DNA from: Micromonospora ferruginea
Lineage (GTDB): Bacteria > Actinomycetota > Actinomycetes > Mycobacteriales > Micromonosporaceae
Direction of reading: 5' to 3'
DNA: 64,000 nt
NCBI RefSeq assembly: GCF_013694245.2
Contig: NZ_CP059322.2
Coordinates: 1,360,001 to 1,424,000 of the forward strand
Shown: positions 38,334 through 47,068 of the stretch, one piece after another
Layout of the letters: the number at the start of each line of letters is the position of its first letter
Numbering within the stretch: position 1 is the first letter of the stretch
Made by a program: the position numbers and the translations under genes
The notes under the pieces: model-generated
Database searches by the model: none
What the model was told of the DNA's origin: nothing
What the model saw: the letters and a program-made list of their open reading frames with translations, nothing else

Positions 38334-39973
38334 CCGTGGTTCTTGCGGTACCGCTCGTACGCCTTGTTGACCAGCTCGGTGTACGCCTCGGCGTTCTTGG
38401 CCTTCAGCTCCGCGACGTAGGCGTTCCACTCGCCGAGCGGGCGCTGGCCGAGGGCGAACTTCAGCGTGTTCTGCGTGACGTGGTCCTTCAGCGCGGTCGC
38501 CCACAGCGTGGTCTGCTCCTGCTCGGAGTCGCTGAGCGGCGCCGGCGGCGGGGTCACCCAGGGCGCGGGCTTGCGCGCGTTCATCTCCTTCTGGAACTCC
38601 AGTTCCTCCGGGGAGAAGAACGACTGCACCAGGTCGAGCTTGCCGCCGTAGGCGAAGACGCCGTTGGCGAAGCCGAAGTCCTTCTGCAGGTGCTTGGTGC
38701 CCTTGGGGTTGAGTCCGACGATGTCGACGTCGGGGGTGGGAACGCGCCGGCCGGCGGCGTCCCGGGTGAAGGTGGTGCCCTCGACGCCCCACTTGGCGAA
38801 CTCCTGGCCGGTGTCGGAGTACCAGAGCCAGTCGATGAACTGCATCATGGCCACGAAGTGCTTGCCGTCGCGGGCCTTGCTGGAGATCATCACACCGTTC
38901 TCCAGCCGGCTCGCCGGGTTGACCGGGCCGGCCGGGCCGATCGGGAACAGGATCTTCTTCAGCCGGGCGTCGGGGTTGATCTTGGCGATGTCCGGGCGGT
39001 AGTCGTTGACCAGGGTCTGCGCGTTCGTGCTGATCACGAACGACCGGCCGTTGGCGAGCTTCTGGCGGGCCTGGTCGTCGGTCTGGGTGAACGTCTCCGG
39101 GTCCAGCAGCCCTTCGGCGACGAGCTTGTGCAGGAACTCGACCACCTGCCGGTACTTCTCCGACGCCCCGGTGAAGACGTACCTCCCGGCGTCGGCGTCC
39201 CAGCTCGTGGCGTGGTAGTTCCAGCCGGCGCCCGGCAGGCCGTACGACTGGGCGAGCATGTTCAGCAGGTTTCCGGCCGGGTTGGGCTTGCCGAACCGGT
39301 CGGAGAACGGATGGACGTCCGGGTGGGCCGCCCGCATCGCCTTGAGCATGGCGTACACCTCGTCCCAGGTGGTCGGGGCCGGGATCCGCAACTCCTCCAG
39401 CACGTCGGTGCGAACCGCGAGCGTGTACTCCTGCCACGGCTTCTCGTGCAGGCCGGGCAGCAGGTAGAACTTGCCGTCCTGCTGCCGCAGCGTGTCCGTC
39501 TCCGGCCGGAGGTTCCAGCGCTCCAACTTCTCCTTGAGGTGCGGCATCAGGTCCAGGTAGTCGCTGACCGGCAGGATGGCGCCGGAGGAGACGTAGGCGT
39601 TCTCCTGCGGGTGGTAGGTCTTCGGGATGATCAGCGGGGCGTCGCCGGAGCCGACCAGCACGCTGCGCTTCTGCTCGTAGTCGCTGAGCGGCACCGCCAC
39701 CGGGTCCAGCTTGACGTTGGTCCGCCGGGCCAGCTCGCTCCAGAACAGCCACTCCGGCTTGAGCGGATAGTTCGGGTGGTTGTTGTAGAGGATCGAGAAG
39801 GTGACCGGTTCGGTGGCCGTGAACTGGTCCCCGACGCCGTACTTCTCCATCGCGCCCGCGCGGTTGCGGTCGAGATCCTTCTTGTCGGGGGTGTCGTCGC
39901 CGCAGCCGGCCAGGGAGGCGACGGCGGCCGCGCCGGTGGCGAACAGCACCTGGCGCCGGGACAGCTGGACCAT
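38330..39973 (-). CDS. ABC transporter sugar-binding lipoprotein, LplA-like
   Basis: A 547-residue extracellular solute-binding protein. The N terminus has a twin-arginine-like start (LSRRQVLFATG) and a lipobox VASLAGC with the lipid-carrying Cys at residue 24, so it is a lipoprotein, perhaps Tat-exported. The rest resembles large family 1 binding proteins for oligosaccharides: an early FSILYNNHPNYPLKPEWLFW, a central LPGLHEKPWQEYTLAVRTD and aromatic-rich clefts. The ligand is probably (methylglucurono)xylo-oligomers, judged by the coupled glycosidases. The two permease genes lie just upstream in the operon. No ATPase gene is in the locus, so a shared MsiK-type ATPase elsewhere is likely. Confidence 0.9.
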   Translation of the reverse strand: MVQLSRRQVLFATGAAAVASLAGCGDDTPDKKDLDRNRAGAMEKYGVGDQFTATEPVTFSILYNNHPNYPLKPEWLFWSELARRTNVKLDPVAVPLSDYEQKRSVLVGSGDAPLIIPKTYHPQENAYVSSGAILPVSDYLDLMPHLKEKLERWNLRPETDTLRQQDGKFYLLPGLHEKPWQEYTLAVRTDVLEELRIPAPTTWDEVYAMLKAMRAAHPDVHPFSDRFGKPNPAGNLLNMLAQSYGLPGAGWNYHATSWDADAGRYVFTGASEKYRQVVEFLHKLVAEGLLDPETFTQTDDQARQKLANGRSFVISTNAQTLVNDYRPDIAKINPDARLKKILFPIGPAGPVNPASRLENGVMISSKARDGKHFVAMMQFIDWLWYSDTGQEFAKWGVEGTTFTRDAAGRRVPTPDVDIVGLNPKGTKHLQKDFGFANGVFAYGGKLDLVQSFFSPEELEFQKEMNARKPAPWVTPPPAPLSDSEQEQTTLWATALKDHVTQNTLKFALGQRPLGEWNAYVAELKAKNAEAYTELVNKAYERYRKNHG

Positions 39974-40011
39974 GGTGTTCCCTTCGGTGGTGGGTGGGGT
40001 CGCGGGCGCGG

Positions 40012-40938
40012 CTATCCCTTCACGGCGCCGAGCATGATTCCGGAGACGAAGTAGCGCTGGATGAAGGGATAGACCGCGAGGATCGGCAGGACGGTCAGCA
40101 CGATGGTCACGGACTGGATGGTGGCGGCGGACTGCACGACGTCGTTCGCGCTGCCGAGCCCACCGCCGGTCTGCGTGGCGTCGGTCGCGCCGGCGAGCAG
40201 GTTGCGCAGGTAGACGGTCACCGGGAGCAGGTCCTGGCGGTCCATGTAGAGGAACGCGGCGAACCAGGAGTTCCAGAACGAGACGGCGTAGAAGAGCACC
40301 ATCGTGGCCACCATCGCCTTGGACAGCGGCAGCACGATCCGCAGCAGCGTGCCGTACGTGTCCAGGCCGTCGACCGCGGCGGCCTCCTCCAGCTCGACCG
40401 GCAGGCTCTCGAAGAACGCCTTCATGACCAGCAGGTTGAACACGTTGATCGCGTTGGGCAGCGCGATCGCCCACACCGTGTTCTTCAGCCCCAGGCTGGT
40501 GACCAGCACGTAGTTGGGGATCAGGCCGCCGGTGAAGAACATGGTGAGCACGGCGACGCCGACCAGCGCGGTCCGGCCCCGCAGGTGCCGCTTCGACAGC
40601 ACGTACGCGTAGCAGGTGGTCAGCACGACGGAGACGAGCGTGGCGACCACCGTGTAGACGACGGTGTTGCGGTAGCTGACCCAGAACGCCGGATCCGAGG
40701 TCACCACCCGGTAGGCGGTCAGGTTGAACCCGCGCGGGACGAGGTTGACCCGGCCCGCGACGATGGCCGCGTTGTCGCTGAGCGACCGCGCGACGATGGT
40801 GAGGAACGGGTACACCGTCACCACCACGACGCCGGTCAGGACGACGGCGTTGACCGCCTGGAAGATCCGGTAGCCCCGGGTGGGTCGGGGGCCACGCGGC
40901 CGGGACGCCCGCCCCCGTGCGCGGGCGTCCACGCTCAC
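40012..40938 (-). CDS. ABC sugar permease, LplC/CarB-like
   Basis: A 308-residue inner-membrane permease with six predicted helices. The cytoplasmic EAA loop reads ELEEAAAVDGLDTYGTLLRIVLPLSK (E-A-A-x-x-D-G...P) at about residues 200-225, the contact site for the ATPase. A 20-residue Arg-rich N-terminal tail precedes helix 1. It pairs with the second permease to form the channel for oligosaccharides captured by the downstream-encoded lipoprotein. The GTG at 40938 overlaps the preceding permease gene's stop (GTGA). Confidence 0.9.
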   Translation of the reverse strand: MSVDARARGRASRPRGPRPTRGYRIFQAVNAVVLTGVVVVTVYPFLTIVARSLSDNAAIVAGRVNLVPRGFNLTAYRVVTSDPAFWVSYRNTVVYTVVATLVSVVLTTCYAYVLSKRHLRGRTALVGVAVLTMFFTGGLIPNYVLVTSLGLKNTVWAIALPNAINVFNLLVMKAFFESLPVELEEAAAVDGLDTYGTLLRIVLPLSKAMVATMVLFYAVSFWNSWFAAFLYMDRQDLLPVTVYLRNLLAGATDATQTGGGLGSANDVVQSAATIQSVTIVLTVLPILAVYPFIQRYFVSGIMLGAVKG

Positions 40939-41855
40939 CACAGGCTCGTCCCCACCGCGCGTCGGGAGATCGCGTTCGCCGACAGCACCAGCGTCAGCCC
41001 GATCACGGCCTCGAACAGGCCGATCGCGGCGGCGTAGCTGAGGTTCCCGGAGACGATGCCCACCCGGAAGAGATAGGTCGAGATCACGTCCGCGGTGGGA
41101 TAGGTCAGTGGGTTGTACAGCAGCAGGATCTTCTCGAAGCCGACCGCCATGAACGTGCCGATGTTGAGGATCAGCAGCGTCATCATGGTCGGCCGGATCC
41201 CGGGCAGCGTCACGTGCCAGGTCTGCCGCCACCGGCTCGCGCCGTCGATGCGGGCCGCCTCGTAGAGGTCGCCGTCGACGGTGGTGAGCGCGGCCAGGTA
41301 GAGGATCGTGCCCCAGCCGACGGTCTGCCAGACCTCGGAGGAGACGTAGATGGTCCGGAACCAGCCGGCCTGCTGCAGGAACGCGACCGGCTCGGCGCCG
41401 ACGGCGCGCAGGAACTGGTTGACCGTGCCGTCCACGGACAGCAACTGCATCACCATGGCGGCCACGATCACGATGGACAGGAAGTGCGGCAGGTAGGACA
41501 CCGACTGCACGAACCGCTTGAGGGCGCGGCTGCGCACCTCGTTGAGCAGCAGGGCGAGCACGATCGGCAGCGGGAAGCAGAACAGCAGCGTGAGCGCGCC
41601 CAGCACGAGCGTGTTGGTGAACACGCTCCAGAACGTGGGGTCGGTGAGGAACAGCCGGAAGTATCGGAGCCCGGTCCAGTACTCGCCGAAGAGGCTGCCG
41701 CCCGGCTGGAAGCGCCGGAACGCGATCACGTTGCCGAGCATCGGCAGGTAGCGGAACGTCAGGAAGAACAGCAGCGGCAGCACGGCCAGCGAGTAGAGCT
41801 GCCAGTCCCGGCGCAGGGCACGCCGCCAGGTCGACCGACCGGTCTCGGACAACAC
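40935..41855 (-). CDS. ABC sugar permease, LplB-like
   Basis: A permease of about 306 residues with six helices and the EAA loop DLYEAARIDGASRWRQTWHVTLPGI. It is the first gene of the xylo-oligomer operon. Two GTG codons compete as start: 41861 touches the AGGAGG sequence directly, whereas 41855 has a six-base spacing, so I chose 41855 (next residues LSETGRSTW). The 80-base gap to the divergent esterase gene carries two LacI-like operators. Confidence 0.9.
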   Translation of the reverse strand: MLSETGRSTWRRALRRDWQLYSLAVLPLLFFLTFRYLPMLGNVIAFRRFQPGGSLFGEYWTGLRYFRLFLTDPTFWSVFTNTLVLGALTLLFCFPLPIVLALLLNEVRSRALKRFVQSVSYLPHFLSIVIVAAMVMQLLSVDGTVNQFLRAVGAEPVAFLQQAGWFRTIYVSSEVWQTVGWGTILYLAALTTVDGDLYEAARIDGASRWRQTWHVTLPGIRPTMMTLLILNIGTFMAVGFEKILLLYNPLTYPTADVISTYLFRVGIVSGNLSYAAAIGLFEAVIGLTLVLSANAISRRAVGTSLW

Positions 41856-41882
41856 CCGCACCCTCCTGTCCGGAGCGCGCGA

Positions 41883-41918
41883 CCGAAAACTTCCGGTAAT
41901 GCCCCGTAAGCTTTTCGG
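41883..41918. promoter_or_regulatory. Two LacI-like operators between the xylan operon and the esterase gene
   Basis: CCGAAAACTTCCGG (41883-41896) and CCGTAAGCTTTTCGG (41904-41918) are imperfect palindromes with matching CCG/CGG ends. Together they form a larger inverted arrangement, CCGAAAACTT against AAGCTTTTCGG. They fill the divergent control region. The cores resemble the GAAANTTTC boxes before the cellulase gene, so a shared LacI-type regulator is plausible. Definite -35/-10 boxes could not be set. Confidence 0.5.
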
Positions 41919-41923
41919 AATTT

Positions 41924-42958
41924 ATGGGTATCGTTCTCTCTGTGTCAAGGGCATCGATAGACCTCGCTGTCGAACGGCTCCGCCGGTACACCCCGACCGT
42001 CGCCGAACCCGCCGACTTCGACCGGTTCTGGCGCGCCACCCTCGCCGCCGCCTCCCGGGCCCCGGCCCTGCTCGACATCCGTCCGGAGCCCACCGACCTC
42101 CGGCTGGTCGACGTGTGGGACGTGACGGTCGCCGGCTTCGACGGCGAGCCGGTCCGAGCCTGGTACACCCGCCCCGCGGGCGTGTCCACGCCGCTGCCGG
42201 CGGTGGTGGAGTATCCCGGCTACGGCCGCGGCCGGGGCCTGCCGGGCGAGCGCCTGACCTGGCCGGTGGCCGGCTACGCCCACCTGCTGGTGGACAACCG
42301 GGGCCAGGGCGGGCTGCACGGTCGCGGCGACACCCCCGACCCGCACGACGCGCCCGGCGGTCCCGACCCCGCCACCCGCGGCATCCTGGCCCCGGACACC
42401 TACCACTACCGCCGCCTGATCACCGACGCCGCCCGCGCGGTCGACGCCGCCCGCGCGCTGCCCGGCGTCGACCCCGACCGCGTCGCCGCGGTGGGCAACA
42501 GCCAGGGCGGCGGGCTCGCGCTCGCGGTGGCCGGCCTCCTCGACGACCTCGCCGCGCTGCTGGTCACCGCCCCGTTCCTGTGCGACGTGCAGCGCGGCAT
42601 CGAACTCACCGAGACGTCCCCGTACGGCGAGATCGCCCGCTACCTGGCGGTGCACCGCGAGGCCGAGGAGGCGGTCCGGCACACCCTGTCCTACGTCGAC
42701 GGGGTCACCTTCGCCCGCCGGGCCACCGCGCCGGCGCACTTCGGGATCGGCCTGCGCGACGACGTCTGCCCGCCGAGCACCGGCTTCGCCGCGTACAACC
42801 AGTACGGCGCCGCCGTCGGCGACCGGGTGACCGCGCCTGCCCGGGAGATCCACACCTACCCGTTCAACGGCCACGAGGGCGGCGAGGCCGTGCACGTACG
42901 GCGACAACTGCGCTGGCTCGACGCGGTGCTCCGGCCCACCGAACCGACGGCCCGCTGA
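41924..42958 (+). CDS. Acetyl xylan esterase/cephalosporin C deacetylase family (CE7)
   Basis: A 344-residue cytoplasmic alpha/beta-hydrolase. The CE7 signature motifs are present in order: RGQGG (position about 127), GNSQGGG with the nucleophile Ser (about 190), and NGHEGG with the catalytic His near the end; the Asp is expected in IGLRDDVCPP. It deacetylates imported acetylated xylo-oligomers, freeing them for GH39 and GH67 enzymes. The ATG at 41924 lies right after the operators and lacks a ribosome binding site; the GTG at 41942 (SRASIDLAVERL) is an alternative closer to the family N terminus. It diverges from the ABC operon, and co-regulation is likely. Confidence 0.88.
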   Translation: MGIVLSVSRASIDLAVERLRRYTPTVAEPADFDRFWRATLAAASRAPALLDIRPEPTDLRLVDVWDVTVAGFDGEPVRAWYTRPAGVSTPLPAVVEYPGYGRGRGLPGERLTWPVAGYAHLLVDNRGQGGLHGRGDTPDPHDAPGGPDPATRGILAPDTYHYRRLITDAARAVDAARALPGVDPDRVAAVGNSQGGGLALAVAGLLDDLAALLVTAPFLCDVQRGIELTETSPYGEIARYLAVHREAEEAVRHTLSYVDGVTFARRATAPAHFGIGLRDDVCPPSTGFAAYNQYGAAVGDRVTAPAREIHTYPFNGHEGGEAVHVRRQLRWLDAVLRPTEPTAR

Positions 42959-43011
42959 CGCCGCGACCGGTGGCCTGTCGGGACCGCCGCCCCGCCGGTA
43001 GGGTCGTGCGC

Positions 43012-43953
43012 GTGGACCCGGCCGAGACCGCCGCCCGCCTCGGCGTGCCCGTCGAGGAGGTCGACCGCGTGCACCGGCTCGCCGGCGACCTGCCGTCCGC
43101 GCCGCTGCCCGACCGCGCCGCCGCGCCCGCGATCCTCGACCGGCTCGCGGTCGCCCCGGACGACGCCGCCGAGATCCTGGCCGGCTGGCCCGTGCCCGAC
43201 TCACCGATGTGGACCCCGGAACTGCGGTGGCTGCTGGACCGCTCGACCGCGCTGGTCCGCGCCGACCTCGGCGGACACGACTGGCTGCCGCCCGGGCCGG
43301 CGTTACCGCGCGAGCGCGGCCCCGCCTGGCGGCACCTCTACGTCTACGCGTACCTCGCCCTGGTCGACGTGGTGCGGGACTACCACCGCGACCACGGCAT
43401 CGGCGACGACGTGTCCTGGACGACGCTCGCCGACCTGGGCCGCAACCTCGCGGTCGACCGGCGGATGCGCGGCGAGGGCTGGCCGGTGATGCAGAGCTGG
43501 TTGACGCTGCACGCGCGCGGCGGTGTCTACGAGATGGGCCGGTTGCAGCACCAGCGCGGCGAGACGATCGGCCTGCACATCCCCGAGTCCGGGCCGCTGA
43601 CCCCGGAGGCGGTCGACGCCTCGCTCGACGCGGCCCGGGCGTTCTTCCCGCGCCACTTCCCCGACGAGCCCCACACGGAGTTCTCCTGCGGCTCCTGGCT
43701 GCTGGATCCGCAACTGCGGGAACACCTGCCCGAGGACGCCAACATCGTCCAGTTCCAGCGCCGGTTCGCGCTGGAGCCCTACCAGGAGCCGGAGGGGATC
43801 GACGCCGACGTCGAGGTGCGCCGGTTCGTGTTCCGCGACCTGAGCACCCCGCTGGAGCGGCTGCCCCGGCGCACCGCGCTCCAGCGTGCCGTCGTCGACC
43901 ACCTCGCGGCCGGCCGTCACTGGCGCTGGCGCGTCGGCCGCTTCCCGATCTAG
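43012..43953 (+). CDS. GNAT-like acyltransferase-domain protein (NAT_N/GNAT_C type)
   Basis: A 313-residue soluble protein. It looks like the two-part bacterial acyltransferase-domain family: an N-terminal helical region (AETAARLGVPVEEVDRVHRL) and a GNAT-like C-terminal domain with ARGGVYEMGRLQHQRGETIGLHIPESGPL and a C-terminal block around FSCGSWLLDPQLREHLPEDANIVQFQRRF. These proteins are common in actinobacteria and lack a known substrate. The start is one of two GTG codons (43006, 43012). It stands 53 bases after the esterase gene on the same strand, but its own content does not suggest a role in xylan use. Confidence 0.6.
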   Translation: MDPAETAARLGVPVEEVDRVHRLAGDLPSAPLPDRAAAPAILDRLAVAPDDAAEILAGWPVPDSPMWTPELRWLLDRSTALVRADLGGHDWLPPGPALPRERGPAWRHLYVYAYLALVDVVRDYHRDHGIGDDVSWTTLADLGRNLAVDRRMRGEGWPVMQSWLTLHARGGVYEMGRLQHQRGETIGLHIPESGPLTPEAVDASLDAARAFFPRHFPDEPHTEFSCGSWLLDPQLREHLPEDANIVQFQRRFALEPYQEPEGIDADVEVRRFVFRDLSTPLERLPRRTALQRAVVDHLAAGRHWRWRVGRFPI

Positions 43954-44018
43954 ACAGGCGCGGATCCACGGGAGGACGGTGTCATGGGGGACACGTCGCC
44001 GCTGCTGCCCGATCGCGG

Positions 44019-44585
44019 CTACCGGCCGCGGTGAGGGACCTGGCCCGACCGGGGCAGCGACGCCGGCAGGTCGGCCACCCAGCGGTCCAGGTCCGCCGGA
44101 GTGCCGAACAGCAGCACCGGCGGCCCGCTCGGGTCGGCCCGCCAGGCGCGCATCCGCCGCCGGGCCCGGCCGAACGCGCCGACGTGCCACACCAGGACCG
44201 AGTCGCGGGAGAACACGCTGCGCAACGACTCCCGGTTGCCGTTGCAGATCACCTCGCGGCTGACCAGCCGCCCGACCGTGCGGCGCAGCAGCCGCCCGAA
44301 GGAGAGCCCGCGCGGATAGTCCAGGCCGACGACCAGGTCGGCGCGGGCCAGCACGACGTCCCGCCAGCCGTGGTAGGCCCCGTCCAGGATCCACCGGTCC
44401 CGCCGGCAGACCGCCTCGATGCGGCTGCGCTGCTCGGCCACCGGCACCTCCACCCAGCCGGGCTGCCACAGCAGGTCGTCGACCGGGACCCACGGCAGCC
44501 CGAGCCGGTCGGCCAGCTTCGCCGCCAGCGTCGACTTGCCGGCGCCGTACACCCCGTAGACGAGGATGCGCGCCGGTGCGGTCAT
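44019..44585 (-). CDS. P-loop kinase-like protein (adenylate-kinase/topology-modulation type)
   Basis: A 188-residue nucleotide-binding protein. VYGVYGAGKSTLAAKLA at residues 9-25 is a Walker A motif; LPWVPVDDLLWQPGW and WILDGAYHGW follow, as in the small FlaR/AAA_17 kinases annotated as topology modulation proteins. The lid-like Arg-rich region (RLLRRTVGRLVSRE) and the DSVLVWHV segment complete the fold. The phosphate acceptor is unknown. Its start overlaps the stop of the upstream GlsB-like gene by one base, so the two are co-transcribed. Confidence 0.75.
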   Translation of the reverse strand: MTAPARILVYGVYGAGKSTLAAKLADRLGLPWVPVDDLLWQPGWVEVPVAEQRSRIEAVCRRDRWILDGAYHGWRDVVLARADLVVGLDYPRGLSFGRLLRRTVGRLVSREVICNGNRESLRSVFSRDSVLVWHVGAFGRARRRMRAWRADPSGPPVLLFGTPADLDRWVADLPASLPRSGQVPHRGR

Positions 44586-44926
44586 CAGCTCCGGGCCTTG
44601 CCGCGGGCGGTCCGCCGGCGGGCCTCGTCGTCACCGCCGGCCAGCCGGGTGAAGGTGAGCATGTTCGCCAGCGCGACGCCGACGACCGCGAAGCCGACCT
44701 GGAGCGCCAGCACGATCCAGTCCCACCGCAGCACCCACAGCCGCACCGGCGCGTCGTCGTCGATGCCGACCCAGCGGGCGACCACGGTGCCGAGCACCGC
44801 CGCGCCGACGCCGATGAGGAACGTCGCGAAGACGCCGATCCGCTGCCGGCCGGGCAGCACCAGCCGGCCGAGCAGACCGATGAGGGCGCCGATGAGCACC
44901 GCGCCCAGATAACCACTCACGATCAT
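44585..44926 (-). CDS. GlsB/YeaQ/YmgE-type small membrane protein
   Basis: A 113-residue membrane protein whose first half matches the transglycosylase-associated (GlsB/YeaQ/YmgE) family: YLGAVLIGALIGLLGRLVLPGRQRIGVFATFLIGVGAAVLG, with two glycine-rich helices. A third helix near residue 75 and a charged C-terminal tail extend beyond the common 85-residue size. Family members are linked to stress, but the molecular role is unclear. GAGGAG lies eight bases before the ATG at 44926. Confidence 0.8.
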   Translation of the reverse strand: MIVSGYLGAVLIGALIGLLGRLVLPGRQRIGVFATFLIGVGAAVLGTVVARWVGIDDDAPVRLWVLRWDWIVLALQVGFAVVGVALANMLTFTRLAGGDDEARRRTARGKARS

Positions 44927-45095
44927 TGCCGTCACTCCTCCCGGGTGCCGGCAATCATGCCCACCGCGCGCACCATCGGAAACACCGACGGCCGGAGCGT
45001 TCCGGCCGTCGGGCGCGAGCGGGTTCGCCCCGCCGGGGTCGGCCGGCGCTAGGATCACGGCCACCCGCCGACGACCCCACCCCGCCGGAGCCCCG

Positions 45096-46067
45096 CTGTC
45101 CGCGCAGTCGACCACCCGTCCCGCCCGGCGCGCCCGCCGGGCGCTCGCCGTCGTGCTCCTGCTGGTCGTGGCCGGTATGCCGGCCGGATCGTCACCGGCC
45201 GGCGGCACCGGCTCGGGGGTGCTGCGGGTGCTCCAGATGAACCTCTGCAACAGCGGGCGGGCCGGCTGCTGGACCGGCCGCGCCGTGCCGCAGGCCGCCG
45301 AGGTGATCGCCGCCGAGCTGCCCGACGTGGTCACCCTCAACGAGATCTGCCGCGACGACGTGGACACCCTGGAAGGTGCCCTCACCGCCGTCCATCCGGG
45401 CAGCCGGATCGCCACCGCCTTCCAGGCCGCCGGCGACCGCCCCAGCGGCGCCCCGACCCGCTGCAACAACGGCCAGCCGTACGGGATCGGGCTGCTGGCC
45501 CGTCTCGACGCCCGCGACGACCGGCCCGCGGTGCACCGCGGCACCTATCCGGCGCAGGACCTCGCCGACCCCGAGGAGCGGGTCTGGCTCTGTCTGCACG
45601 CCGCCGCCGTGCTGCACGCCTGCACCACCCACCTGGCGAACACCGACGGCGCCGTCGCGCTCGCCCAGTGCGGGCAGTTGGTCGGCGCGGTGGTGCCGGC
45701 CGTCCGACGCGCCGCCGGATACGCGCCGACCGTGCTCGGCGGCGACCTCAACCTGCGGGCCGGCGGCGCGCCGGACGTACGCTCGTGCGTGCCGCCGGAC
45801 TACCGGCGGGTCGACGACGGCGCGCGGCAGCAGATCATCGCGACGAGCGACATCGCGATCTGCTGCCGGCGGGCGCTGGACATGCGCGGCTCCACCGACC
45901 ATCCCGCGCTGCTGGCCACGCTGACCGTCGACCGCCGCCGTACTGACGGAAAGCCGGCAGCCCCGCTGCCCGCCGGCCTCCGTGCGGGCACCATGGCGAC
46001 ATGGGTCATCCGCCCGGCACGCCGCCCTACGCGTCGCTGGCCGACGGCGCGCCGCTGGAATGCGTGA
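45096..46067 (+). CDS. Secreted endonuclease/exonuclease/phosphatase-fold protein
   Basis: A secreted protein of about 323 residues with a metal-dependent EEP fold. Expected motifs are VLQMNLCN (first strand Asn), DVVTLNEICRDD (metal Glu), LGGDLNLR (D-x-N) and the late STDHPALLATL (Asp-His pair). Five or more cysteines suggest disulfides. It may cut nucleic acids or phosphodiesters outside the cell. The start is uncertain: an Arg-rich then hydrophobic signal peptide (RPARRARRALAVVLLLVVAG) is in frame only if translation begins upstream of the GTG at 45153. A CTG at 45096 has GGAG five bases upstream, so I used it; ATG is absent there. The frame's 3' end overlaps the next gene by 67 bases. Confidence 0.65.
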   Translation: MSAQSTTRPARRARRALAVVLLLVVAGMPAGSSPAGGTGSGVLRVLQMNLCNSGRAGCWTGRAVPQAAEVIAAELPDVVTLNEICRDDVDTLEGALTAVHPGSRIATAFQAAGDRPSGAPTRCNNGQPYGIGLLARLDARDDRPAVHRGTYPAQDLADPEERVWLCLHAAAVLHACTTHLANTDGAVALAQCGQLVGAVVPAVRRAAGYAPTVLGGDLNLRAGGAPDVRSCVPPDYRRVDDGARQQIIATSDIAICCRRALDMRGSTDHPALLATLTVDRRRTDGKPAAPLPAGLRAGTMATWVIRPARRPTRRWPTARRWNA

Positions 46068-47068
46068 TCGCCCTCGGGCACGACGACGAGGGCGACCGGC
46101 ACCCGGTCGCGGCCGCCGCGGGCCGGACCCCCGGCACCGTCGCGCGGCACCGCTCCCTGGTCGCCGCGTTGACCGCCCGCGGGTACGCCGTCGGACCGGT
46201 CGCGGCGGCCCCGGTGCTGGCCGCGACCGGCCGTGAGCCGGTGCCGGACGGGTGCACCACGTTCCTCACCCACCCGGACGCGTTCCGGCCGTCGCCGTCG
46301 GCGCCCGGGCGGCCCGTGGTGGTGCGGATCGTCGCGAACACCGACGGGCGACAGGGGGCCTGCGCCGCCGCGGCGCTGTCGGACGGGCTGCGCTCGGCCA
46401 CGGTGTGCATGTACGTCGGGCACCTGCGCTTCGGCCTCGGTCCCGACTTCGACCCCGCCCTGCCGATCACCGTGACGCCGGGCAGCGGCCTGCCGGCCGA
46501 CCCGGACCGCCTGGCGCGGCACGCGGCGCGGACCGCCCGTCGGAGTGGCCGTCGGCTGGAGGAGACGCTCGACTCGTGGCTGAGCGACGGCCTGCTCCGG
46601 ATCGACCGCACCGGCGCGGGCCGGGTGGTCCTCGCACACCGCAACCTCGTCCCGGGCAGCGCCGTCGCCCGGCTCACCCACTGGCTGGCCCGCAACGCCC
46701 CCGGTGGGCTGGCCGAGCCGGCCTTCCCGGCCCGTTCGGGGTCCGGTCCGGTGGTGGTGTCGGCCGACCGCCCGGACGCGTCCGGCGCTCGGCCGCCCCG
46801 GCTCTGGGTGCTGATGACGTGCCGGGCGAGCGCGCTGTTCCCCGCGCTGCGGCGCGGCCTCGCACCGGATCCGGTGTGGCTGGTCGGGCCGCCGGGGATG
46901 GTGTCGTTGGAGGAGTGGCGCACGCTGCCGTGGATCCTGGACGCCCTGGCCGCGGGCGGGCCGTGGGCGGAGATACTCGGCGTGCTCGACGCGCCGGCCT
47001 ACGGGGGACGTCTCGTCCTGGACGCGCCGGCGGGCCACGAGGATCGCCGGGGGAGGGGCGATGGGTGA
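46001..47068 (+). CDS. Hypothetical protein, 355 residues
   Basis: A soluble, unrecognised protein. It opens with MGHPPGTPPYASLADGAP and has repeated small blocks (RHRSLVAALTARGYAVGPVA, RIVANTDGRQGACAAAALSDGLR, CMYVGHLRFGLGPDFDP). It contains few cysteines and no membrane segment, signal peptide or Walker motif. Codon third positions are GC-biased along the whole frame, which supports coding. The first 67 bases lie inside the preceding nuclease frame, and the last eight overlap the DTW gene, so it is probably co-transcribed with both. I cannot assign a function. Confidence 0.55.
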   Translation: MGHPPGTPPYASLADGAPLECVIALGHDDEGDRHPVAAAAGRTPGTVARHRSLVAALTARGYAVGPVAAAPVLAATGREPVPDGCTTFLTHPDAFRPSPSAPGRPVVVRIVANTDGRQGACAAAALSDGLRSATVCMYVGHLRFGLGPDFDPALPITVTPGSGLPADPDRLARHAARTARRSGRRLEETLDSWLSDGLLRIDRTGAGRVVLAHRNLVPGSAVARLTHWLARNAPGGLAEPAFPARSGSGPVVVSADRPDASGARPPRLWVLMTCRASALFPALRRGLAPDPVWLVGPPGMVSLEEWRTLPWILDALAAGGPWAEILGVLDAPAYGGRLVLDAPAGHEDRRGRGDG

